A stretch of 64,000 bases of DNA from Pseudomonas sp. 8AS. GTDB taxonomy: Bacteria; Pseudomonadota; Gammaproteobacteria; Pseudomonadales; Pseudomonadaceae. Below the pieces are notes generated by a model that saw only the letters and a program-made list of their open reading frames with translations, did not search any database and was not told where the DNA came from. Positions 8,071 to 14,684 of this stretch are shown in pieces; position 1 is the first letter of the stretch, and every line of letters starts with the position of its first letter. The DNA lies in assembly GCF_902506505.1 (NCBI RefSeq), contig NZ_LR733406.1, positions 2,876,228-2,940,227 of the forward strand. Reading direction: 5' to 3'. The translations under genes and the position numbers were made by a program.

Positions 8071-10941
8071 ATGTCTCTAACCGCTGAAACAACAGTCACC
8101 GCCTCGACCTGCTGCTACTGCGGCGTGGGTTGCGGCGTGCTGATCGAGCATGACGGCGAGAAGATCACCGGCGTGCAAGGCGACCCCAGCCACCCGGCGA
8201 ACTTCGGCAAGCTGTGCAGCAAGGGTTCGACCCTGCACCTGACCGGCGACCTCGACGCCCGCGGCCTGTACCCCGAGCTGCGCCTGGGCAAGGGCCTGGC
8301 GCGCTCGCGCAGCGACTGGGACAGCGCCCTCGACCACGCCGCCAATCGGTTCGCCGAGACCATCCGCGAACACGGCCCGGACAGCGTGGCCTTCTACATC
8401 TCCGGCCAGCTGCTGACCGAGGACTACTACGCCTTCAACAAGCTGGCCCGCGCCCTGGTCGGCACCAACAATATCGACAGCAACTCGCGCCTGTGCATGA
8501 GCTCGGCCGTGGTCGGCTACAAGCGCAGCCTGGGTGCCGACGCGCCGCCGTGCAGTTACGAGGACATCGAGCAGAGCGACTGCCTGCTGATCGCCGGTTC
8601 CAACATGGCCTACGCCCATCCGGTGCTGTTCCGCCGCCTGGAAGAAGCCAAGGCGCGCCGGCCAGAGATGAAGGTCATAGTGGTCGACCCGCGGCGCACC
8701 GACACCTGCGAGCTGGCCGACCTGCACCTGGCGATCCTGCCGGGTACCGACGTCGCCCTGTTCCACGGCATCCTGCACATCCTCATGTGGGAAGGCTGGA
8801 TCGACCGCGCCTACATCGATGCCCACACCGAGGGCTTCGACGCCCTGAAGACCCTGGTGCGCGACTTCACTCCGGGGATAGTCGCCGACACCTGCGGCAT
8901 CTCGGTGGAAAACCTGCAGGCCTGCGCCGAGCTGATCGGCAAACCTAAGTTGTTCGATCACGTTGCGAGCAAAGGCGATGCTAGGCAAAACACGGCGAGG
9001 ACGCGGAGTTTACAAGACGTAAATGAGCAGTCCGAGCCGGGTTTTAACGACGCAGCGCCGAGCGCAGCAGTCAGCGGACAGCTTAGGGCGCCGAGCTTCC
9101 TCTCGCTGTGGTGCATGGGCCTCAACCAGTCCAGTGCCGGCAGCGCCAAGAACAGCGCGCTGATCAACCTGCACCTGGCCACCGGGCAGATCGGCAAGCC
9201 CGGCGCCGGTCCTTTCTCCCTCACCGGCCAGCCCAACGCCATGGGCGGTCGCGAAACCGGCAGCCTGAGCAACCTGCTGCCGGGCCACCGTGAGGCCGGC
9301 AATGCCGAGCACCGTGCCGAGGTAGCCCGCTACTGGGGCGTCGACAGCCTGCCGGAAACTCCCGGGCTGACCGCCATCGAACTGTTCGATGCGGTGCGCG
9401 AGGGCAAGATCAAGGCCCTGTGGATCGCCTGCACCAACCCGGCGCAATCGCTGCCCAACCAGAACAAGGTGCACGAGGCCCTGGCCGCCTGCCCGTTCGT
9501 GGTGGTGCAGGAAGCCTTCTTCACCACCGAGACCTGCCATTACGCCGACCTTCTGCTCCCGGCCGCCAGCTGGGGCGAAAAGGAAGGCAGCGTGACCAAC
9601 TCCGAGCGGCGCATCAGCCATGTGCGCCGTGCCGTGCCAGCGCCCGCAGAGGCGCGGCCGGACTGGGCGATCACCTGTGATTTCGCCCGCCGCCTGGAAC
9701 AACTGCTCCGCCCCGGCCTGCCCAGCCTGTTCACCTTCCTCGACAGCGAGTCGCTGTTCGAGGAATACAAACACCTGACCAGCAACCGCGACCTCGACCT
9801 CTCCGGTCTGAGCTACGCCCTGCTGGATGACCAAGGTCCCCAGCAATGGCCGTTCCCGGCCGGCGCTAGCCGGGGCACTCCGCGCCTGTATGGCAACGGC
9901 CGCTTCCCCACCGCCAACGGTCGCGCGCAGTTCCTCGCCGATCCCTACCGCGCGCCCCAGGAAAAGCGCGAGGCGCGCTTCCCGCTGACCCTCAACACCG
10001 GCCGCCTGCGCGACCAGTGGCATGGCATGAGCCGCACCGGCACCGCCGCCCGGCTGTTCGGCCATGCCGAGGAAGCCGTGCTCAGCCTGCACCCGGACGA
10101 GCTGCGCCGGCGCCGCCTGCAGGCCGGCGACCTGGTCAAGGTGCGCAGCCGCCGCGGCAGCCTGATCGTGCCGGTGCAGGCCGACGACGGCGTGCGCTCC
10201 GGCCAGGCCTACCTGCCGATGCACTGGGGCAACCGCTTCCTCAAAGGTCTGGGCACCAACGTGCTGACCCAGCCGGCGTTCGATCCGCTGTCCAAGCAGC
10301 CGGAACTGAAACAGGCCGGGGTCGAGGTGGAGAAAGTCGAACTGCCCTGGCAGCTGTTCGCCCTGGTCGAAGGCAACGTGCAGCAGCGCTTCAACGCCCT
10401 GCGCCCGCTGTTCGAGGAATTCGCCTACGCCAACCTGACCCTCACCGGTCGCGAGCGCCCCGCCCTGCTGATCCGCGCCGCCAGTGCGCTGGCCCCCGAA
10501 GCCGGGCTGCTGGCGCAGATCGACGCCCTGCTCGGCGTCGACGAAGGCCCGGTGCTGGCCTACGACGACCCGCGCCGGACCGTGGGCAAGCGCGTGCGCA
10601 TCGAGGACGGGCGCATCGTCAGCATCCGCCTGGCCGGCGAAACCGCCGCCCGCGACTGGCTCAAGGGCCTGTGGAGCGAAGGCCAGGCCGACGCCGACCT
10701 GCGCCGCTGGCTGCTCGCGCCGCTGTCCACCCCGCCGGGCAGCAGCGGCAAGAAGGCCGGCAAGACCCTGTGCAACTGCCTGAACGTCGGCGAAGACGCG
10801 GTGTGCGCCGGCATCGCCCGCGGCCTCGACCTCGACGGCCTCAAGCAGGAGCTGAAATGCGGCACCAGCTGCGGCTCCTGCGTCCCGGAAATCAAACGCC
10901 TGCTGGCGACACAAACCCTGTCCGCCGCGGCGAACGCCTGA
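8071..10941 (+). CDS. nasC: Assimilatory nitrate reductase catalytic subunit, with in-frame insertion
   Basis: A 956-residue molybdopterin (bis-MGD) enzyme that reduces nitrate to nitrite in the cytoplasm. The N-terminus has the 4Fe-4S motif CCYCGVGC plus a later Cys in KLCSKG; the molybdopterin regions include SLWCMGLNQSS and GQPNAMGGRE; the C-terminus is a BFD-like [2Fe-2S] domain with CNCLNV and CGTSCGSC, as in the long Nas form. Residues 292-339 have no place in the family: they are encoded by a 144-bp insertion, and removing it restores ELIGK-APSFLSLWC. The insert keeps the frame and contains no stop. The start at 8071 has ACGGAAA upstream; an earlier ATG at 7981 lies inside nirD. Whether the enzyme still works is unknown. 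Confidence 0.92.
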   Translation: MSLTAETTVTASTCCYCGVGCGVLIEHDGEKITGVQGDPSHPANFGKLCSKGSTLHLTGDLDARGLYPELRLGKGLARSRSDWDSALDHAANRFAETIREHGPDSVAFYISGQLLTEDYYAFNKLARALVGTNNIDSNSRLCMSSAVVGYKRSLGADAPPCSYEDIEQSDCLLIAGSNMAYAHPVLFRRLEEAKARRPEMKVIVVDPRRTDTCELADLHLAILPGTDVALFHGILHILMWEGWIDRAYIDAHTEGFDALKTLVRDFTPGIVADTCGISVENLQACAELIGKPKLFDHVASKGDARQNTARTRSLQDVNEQSEPGFNDAAPSAAVSGQLRAPSFLSLWCMGLNQSSAGSAKNSALINLHLATGQIGKPGAGPFSLTGQPNAMGGRETGSLSNLLPGHREAGNAEHRAEVARYWGVDSLPETPGLTAIELFDAVREGKIKALWIACTNPAQSLPNQNKVHEALAACPFVVVQEAFFTTETCHYADLLLPAASWGEKEGSVTNSERRISHVRRAVPAPAEARPDWAITCDFARRLEQLLRPGLPSLFTFLDSESLFEEYKHLTSNRDLDLSGLSYALLDDQGPQQWPFPAGASRGTPRLYGNGRFPTANGRAQFLADPYRAPQEKREARFPLTLNTGRLRDQWHGMSRTGTAARLFGHAEEAVLSLHPDELRRRRLQAGDLVKVRSRRGSLIVPVQADDGVRSGQAYLPMHWGNRFLKGLGTNVLTQPAFDPLSKQPELKQAGVEVEKVELPWQLFALVEGNVQQRFNALRPLFEEFAYANLTLTGRERPALLIRAASALAPEAGLLAQIDALLGVDEGPVLAYDDPRRTVGKRVRIEDGRIVSIRLAGETAARDWLKGLWSEGQADADLRRWLLAPLSTPPGSSGKKAGKTLCNCLNVGEDAVCAGIARGLDLDGLKQELKCGTSCGSCVPEIKRLLATQTLSAAANA
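8944..9087 (+). mobile_element. 144-bp MITE-like insertion inside nasC
   Basis: The element begins CCTAAGTTGTTC and ends GGACAGCTTAGG. The reverse complement of its end, CCTAAGCTGTCC, matches the start at 10 of 12 positions, so it has terminal inverted repeats. An internal dyad, TTTAC (9009-9013) and GTAAA (9019-9023), lies near the middle. Its length is 48 codons, with no stop in the nasC frame. Excising exactly these bases rejoins AAA with GCG and restores normal nasC sequence. No target-site duplication is evident. It encodes no transposase, so it would have been moved in trans. Confidence 0.75.
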
Positions 10942-10951
10942 GGAGATCGAC

Positions 10952-11689
10952 ATGAGCGCAAAAGTCTGGCTGGTAGGCGCAGGCCCGGGTGATCCGGAAC
11001 TGCTGACCCTCAAGGCGGTGAAAGCCCTCAATCAGGCCGACATCGTGATGATCGACGACCTGGTCAACCCGGCCGTGCTGGAGCACTGCCCTGCCGCCCG
11101 CGTCGTCCCGGTGGGCAAGCGCGGCGGCTGCCGCTCCACCCCGCAGGCGTTCATCCACCGCCTGATGCTGCGCTACGCGCGCCAGGGCAAGTGCGTGGTG
11201 CGCCTGAAAGGCGGCGACCCGTGCATCTTCGGTCGCGGCAGCGAGGAAGCCGACTGGCTCACCACACACGGCATCGAAGTGGAAATGGTCAATGGCATCA
11301 CCGCCGGCCTGGCCGGCGCCACCCACTGCGGCATCCCCCTGACCCTGCGCGGCATCGCCCGTGGGGTGACCCTGGTCACCGCCCACACCCAGGACGACAG
11401 CAGCCTCAACTGGCCGGCCCTGGCGCAGAGCGGCACCACCCTGGTGGTGTATATGGGCGTGGCAAAACTCCCAGAGGTGCGCGACAGCCTGCTGGCCGGC
11501 GGCATGCGCGCCGACATGCCGGTGGCGATGATCGAAAACGCCTCGCTGCCCCACCAGCGCGAGTGCCGCAGCACCCTGGCGGCCATGCAACAGGATGCCC
11601 ACGACTTCCAGCTGAAAAGCCCGGCGATTCTGGTGATCGGCGAAGTGGCCGCGCAGCAACAGATTCACGCTTTGGCAGAGATTGCCTGA
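10952..11689 (+). CDS. cobA: Uroporphyrinogen-III C-methyltransferase (siroheme synthesis)
   Basis: A 245-residue SAM-dependent methylase that converts uroporphyrinogen III to precorrin-2, the first step towards the siroheme needed by NirB. Family motifs are VGAGPGDPELLTLKA at residue 8, the Gly-rich VRLKGGDPCIFGRG near 84, and GITAGLAGATHCGIPLT. It lacks the CysG oxidase/chelatase half, so it is the stand-alone SUMT form. Ribosome site GAGGAG precedes the ATG by 6 bases, and the 10-base gap after nasC makes it the last gene of the nitrite/nitrate operon. Its product resembles CobA/NirE; the context favours nitrite assimilation. Confidence 0.92.
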   Translation: MSAKVWLVGAGPGDPELLTLKAVKALNQADIVMIDDLVNPAVLEHCPAARVVPVGKRGGCRSTPQAFIHRLMLRYARQGKCVVRLKGGDPCIFGRGSEEADWLTTHGIEVEMVNGITAGLAGATHCGIPLTLRGIARGVTLVTAHTQDDSSLNWPALAQSGTTLVVYMGVAKLPEVRDSLLAGGMRADMPVAMIENASLPHQRECRSTLAAMQQDAHDFQLKSPAILVIGEVAAQQQIHALAEIA

Positions 11690-11718
11690 TCCCCTTCGCT
11701 CCTGCGGAGAAATGCTTT

Positions 11719-11745
11719 GCCCGGCCTTATGGCCGGGCTTTTTTT
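11719..11745 (+). terminator. Rho-independent terminator after cobA
   Basis: GCCCGGCC pairs with GGCCGGGC around a TTAT loop, followed by seven T bases. It closes the nirB-cobA operon. Confidence 0.92.
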
Positions 11746-11791
11746 GCCTGGCTGGAGCGGGTGGATTCTGCAGCGCTATGCGCTCTTGGGC

Positions 11792-12166
11792 TCACAATGC
11801 CGGATCAGGAAACGGCAGTTTCTCTTGCGAACTGCTTGGCTGAGCGAGCCAGGTGGAGCCACTGCGGTAGAAGTCCGCCTGGGTCTCCGAGGTGCCCGCG
11901 CCGATAATGATGGCGACGGTGCAGGCGACCTGCCCGGCATGTTCCGCCTCCATCGCCGCTATGCACGTCCCCAGCTTGGTCGTGACCGGCCCATACTGAT
12001 CGCCCAGATCGAGCATCTTGACGATGGCCTCGGTCGCGTCCTGCTGACTGGGCAGCGTCAACTTGCCCGGCACGCCTGCTGGGGCAGCGCTTTCTGGCTG
12101 AGAGGTTTCTGCATGGACGATACCAACGGCCAGGCAGAGTAGTAGCAGAGCAGAATGAGGTCGCAT
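11792..12166 (-). CDS. Hypothetical secreted protein
   Basis: A 124-residue protein with a clear signal peptide (hydrophobic ALLLLCLAVGIVHA, cleavage before ETS). The mature part has two Cys residues, which could form a disulfide, and an Ala/Gly/Ile-rich segment. I do not recognise a family. Two start codons lie six bases apart (12172 and 12166). GAGG is only 2 bases from the first but 8 from the second, so the second is chosen. It converges on cobA and shows no operon partner. Confidence 0.55.
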   Translation of the reverse strand: MRPHSALLLLCLAVGIVHAETSQPESAAPAGVPGKLTLPSQQDATEAIVKMLDLGDQYGPVTTKLGTCIAAMEAEHAGQVACTVAIIIGAGTSETQADFYRSGSTWLAQPSSSQEKLPFPDPAL

Positions 12167-12258
12167 ATCCATATCCTCAGAACCAACGTGTGAATGAATG
12201 GTTAGACCGCCGTCCTGGCAATGAAGGAAGAGAAAGGTAATCGCCAGGGCCGAACCTG

Positions 12259-12423
12259 TCAGCTTTCAGCAGGAGTGCCCAGATCCTCAGTAGACTCGGC
12301 AGCCAGCTTCAAGCGATCCGCCTTGCTGATGTACTTGGGCTTGTTACTTTTGGGGGCCAGCTTGGCACTGGTTTTTTTGGCGTGAGCCTTCAACAACTGA
12401 TTGATCTTCTTGCGCCGGTTCAT
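12259..12423 (-). CDS. Small basic protein, DUF2986-like
   Basis: A 54-residue, very Lys/Arg-rich protein beginning MNRRKKINQLLKAHAKK and containing KSNKPKYISKADR, the pattern of the DUF2986 family of small cytoplasmic proteins of unknown role. GGA lies 7 bases before this ATG, which is preferred over an upstream in-frame ATG (12504) that would add 27 residues unlike the family. Confidence 0.6.
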   Translation of the reverse strand: MNRRKKINQLLKAHAKKTSAKLAPKSNKPKYISKADRLKLAAESTEDLGTPAES

Positions 12424-12528
12424 GCTCTTCCACCCGCTCTGTAGGCCGCGCGCACAATAGCAGATCAGTTCAGCCCGCGCGGAGGCGCGGGCTGCGGCAA
12501 GCAACGGTGCCTAGAGCAATAGAGAGTA

Positions 12529-12577
12529 ATAGGGGTCACACCACGTTTTCTGTGCGTAACCGTGGTCTGCCCCCTAT
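12529..12577. repeat. REP-like imperfect inverted repeat
   Basis: ATAGGGGTCACACCACG (from 12529) is nearly the reverse complement of CCGTGGTCTGCCCCCTAT (ending 12577), separated by about 14 bases. The adjacent CTATTTTCAC is repeated (12574-12583 and 12587-12596). Similar AATAGGGG..AGACCACG hairpins recur in proteobacterial genomes, some near REP-associated transposases. The truncated Sel1 copy ends exactly beside this repeat. Confidence 0.5.
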
Positions 12578-12592
12578 TTTCACCCTCTATTT

Positions 12593-12747
12593 TCACTGAA
12601 ACCAGGCATCGGCCTCTGCATCCAGCGGCGGGTTATGGTCTTTCTCGTGGGTGCAGGTGAATGCCGGATAAGCCATGGCAGGCACTCTACCCAGACACAG
12701 CAAAAGAAAAGGCCTCGCACCAAGACTTTAATCGGCGGTAGTTGCAT
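12593..12747 (-). pseudogene. Truncated, frameshifted copy of the neighbouring Sel1-type gene
   Basis: Read on the reverse strand, the start region ATGCAACTA and the segment MAYPAFTC..EKDHNPPLDAEADAWFQ match the first 55 or so residues of the intact gene at 12774-13676 (MAYPTFTC..EKDHNPPLDAEADTWFQ). The start and the mature part are in different frames, and the homology stops at WFQ, where the REP-like repeat begins and supplies a TGA. It is the stump of a tandem duplicate. Confidence 0.75.
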
Positions 12748-12773
12748 AGAGCGTCTCAACGCCCCCAAACGGG

Positions 12774-13676
12774 TCAAAGCGCGAAACGGCGATCCGGATG
12801 TTCGGCATCGAGGCCCTGTTCTGGATGAGGGGGAAGCGGATGTTCCTTGGCCAGATTGGGGAAGCGCAAATCCGGTTTTTCCTCAACTTGATACATGTAA
12901 GCCTTGTAGAACTCGGCGAGCTGCTTGTCGGGCTTGTAGCCCAATGTGAAGCCCGGTCCAGACTCTGGATCGAACACCCAGTTCAGATGCATGAATCCTT
13001 CGGTGCTTCCTAAAGAAGCGGCGCGCTGGTAGTAGAACAGGGCGCGTGGCTTGTTATCTCTAGCGATTTTGTAGAAAGCGGCGGTCTCGATCAGCGCTTC
13101 TGGGTTGTTTTGAGCTCCCGCACAGCGGAAGTACGTTTCAGCCATCTGATAATCCTGTTTTTCACGAGGCAATGAAAAGGCGAAGTAATTACCCAGTGCC
13201 ACTTGGGCTTGAGGGTTCCCCAATTGTGCTGCCTGAAACATGTAGGAGCTGGCCATGCGATCGTCGCGCAGCATGCCTTTACCGCGCTCGGCAGCGACCG
13301 CCCAGTTGTAGTAGCCCAGCGGCACCTTGAGTTCGACCATTTGCTCGTAAAGGTCGAGCATTTTCTGGGTGTCTTTCTCCACCCCTGGCCTGCCCGGCCA
13401 GCCTGTTCGGTATAGGCGTGCCAGGTTGTGCATGGCCTTCCAGTGATCCTTGGCGCTGGCTTTTTCATAGAGTTCTACGACGCGAGGCCAGTCGCGTAGC
13501 TCTTTTTCAAGGCTTCTGGCTTCCTGAAACCATGTATCGGCCTCGGCATCCAACGGCGGGTTATGGTCTTTTTCGTAGGCACAGGTGAATGTGGGATAGG
13601 CCATGGCCGGTACTCCATGTATGGCAACAAGGATGAAGAAAAAAATCGTTAGCGTTCTAGTCAGCTGCAGTCGCAT
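12774..13676 (-). CDS. Sel1/TPR-like repeat exported protein, candidate T6SS immunity protein
   Basis: A 300-residue protein with a signal peptide (ending near GVPAMA) and several alpha-helical Sel1-like repeats: KAMHNLARLYRTG, LGYYNWAVAAERGKG, PQAQVALGNYFAF and PEALIETAAFYKIA. It resembles DUF6396/Sel1 proteins found next to type VI lipase effectors, where they are commonly taken as immunity proteins in the periplasm. It follows the remnant of a phospholipase-D effector (overlap 20 bases), which supports that role, but the effector is gone. The ATG at 13676 has GGAG 7 bases upstream; the earlier ATG at 13691 has none. Confidence 0.6.
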   Translation of the reverse strand: MRLQLTRTLTIFFFILVAIHGVPAMAYPTFTCAYEKDHNPPLDAEADTWFQEARSLEKELRDWPRVVELYEKASAKDHWKAMHNLARLYRTGWPGRPGVEKDTQKMLDLYEQMVELKVPLGYYNWAVAAERGKGMLRDDRMASSYMFQAAQLGNPQAQVALGNYFAFSLPREKQDYQMAETYFRCAGAQNNPEALIETAAFYKIARDNKPRALFYYQRAASLGSTEGFMHLNWVFDPESGPGFTLGYKPDKQLAEFYKAYMYQVEEKPDLRFPNLAKEHPLPPHPEQGLDAEHPDRRFAL

Positions 13677-13983
13677 AGGGCGTCTCCACATCCCAGAGGC
13701 GGGTTAAATGAGCCATAAGAGGTATGCTTCGGTTTTTATTTCTCCAGTTCTCATTCATCACTTCGGTCCATATCGAGAAGTTCGTGGCGGCGTCACAGTG
13801 ACCGGAAGAGTCATCGGGCGTTTTCTTCGCATGCAGCCTCCAAAGCTCCTCGCGAAAATGTCTGGCCAGCTTGGGATCAGGCGAGCACACGCCAAGTTCC
13901 GAGTCGGTATGCATGCTGCGGGCGTTGATGTTGGCGGAGCTGACCAGGCTGAACACGTCGTCCACCACCAGTAGCTTGGGCAA
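13657..13983 (-). pseudogene. 3' fragment of a T6SS phospholipase D effector (Tle5 type)
   Basis: The 108 codons read KLLVVDDVFSLVSSANIN.., the second HKD region of phospholipase D (HxKx4D..SxN) and the following C-terminal segment with FREELWRLH, as in Tle5/PldA-type effectors. The His of the HKD motif is lost: the homology begins at the Lys, preceded by LP. No first HKD motif or start codon exists, and the upstream sequence is DUF2235-derived, so this is a non-functional remnant. It ends inside the start of the Sel1-type gene. Confidence 0.75.
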
Positions 13984-13984
13984 G

Positions 13985-14196
13985 AAAGGAGACAGATCTA
14001 TTTTCTAGCGCCACACCATATGGAGGCATCGGCAATATATAAATCTGCTCCCCTCTTCGACTCAATTCCCTGAACAGCTGGCGAGCGAAACCGTCGAAGA
14101 GGAAACCAATGCGCAGGGCGCGACATGGGCCTGGCCGAAGGGCTCGGTGCAACGTGCAGCCAGGGCGGCGGCCAGATCGGAGGTGCAAGTGCTCAC
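13985..14196 (-). pseudogene. 5' fragment of a second DUF2235 effector gene
   Basis: It starts GTG in a 4-base overlap with the upstream DUF3304 gene and encodes the same first residues as the intact gene (TSDLAAALAARCTEPFGQAHVAPC). A 13-base deletion then shifts the frame, after which LRIGFLFDGFARQL matches LRIGFFFDGFARHL of the intact copy. Homology ends after a few more residues at the junction with the phospholipase fragment. Confidence 0.75.
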
Positions 14197-14684
14197 GGTT
14201 TGTTGGCCTCCGCTGCGGGTGCTTCCTTGAGCTGTTCGTAGGGGCTGTCGAGGTTGACGCTCCAGGCCAGGCGCACCTGATCGCCGGGAAAGAAATGCAC
14301 ATGCAGGTAGCGGTCGCTGCGCGTGCGCGGCGGATTGGGCAGCTCAAGCGAAAGGGTTTCCTTCTGTACGCCCTGGCGCAGTTGTTCGCCGGTGCGGCTC
14401 TTGATCCACTCGACCTTGAGCGTCTCGCCTTCGATGCGCCAGCAGCAGGTAGCCTTGCCGCCGCCATAGGCGAAGGCATTGCCGCCCCAGTTGCCGTTGA
14501 CGAAGTAGCTGAAGATCGGCCGCTCGGTGTGGTTGTGGCTGTACAGGCCGGCGCCGGGCAGGCGGATGGCGGCCCAGGCCAGGTAGCCGGAGAGCAACAA
14601 ACCGCAGCCGAGCACGACGAGCAAGGCCTTGCGCCCGCGGGACAGGGCTTGCCAGCGGGCGGCGAGGGAATGCAGCGAGTTCAT
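14193..14684 (-). CDS. DUF3304-like membrane-anchored protein, copy 1
   Basis: A 163-residue protein with one N-terminal membrane helix (about residues 22-40) and a soluble domain with HNHTERPIFSYFVNGNWGG and a CC pair, typical of DUF3304 proteins beside type VI effector genes. It is nearly identical to copy 2 at 16501. It starts in an ATGA overlap with the upstream DUF2235 gene and ends in a GTGA overlap with the DUF2235 fragment. Placement directly next to a Tle1-like gene suggests an immunity protein in the periplasm; this is inferred, not shown. Confidence 0.7.
   Translation of the reverse strand: MNSLHSLAARWQALSRGRKALLVVLGCGLLLSGYLAWAAIRLPGAGLYSHNHTERPIFSYFVNGNWGGNAFAYGGGKATCCWRIEGETLKVEWIKSRTGEQLRQGVQKETLSLELPNPPRTRSDRYLHVHFFPGDQVRLAWSVNLDSPYEQLKEAPAAEANKP

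Noticed and set aside
11792..12423. The two small reverse-strand genes as T6SS island members
   Set aside because: They lie outside the overlapping vgrG run and beyond the truncated Sel1 copy; nothing in them points to effector or immunity function.
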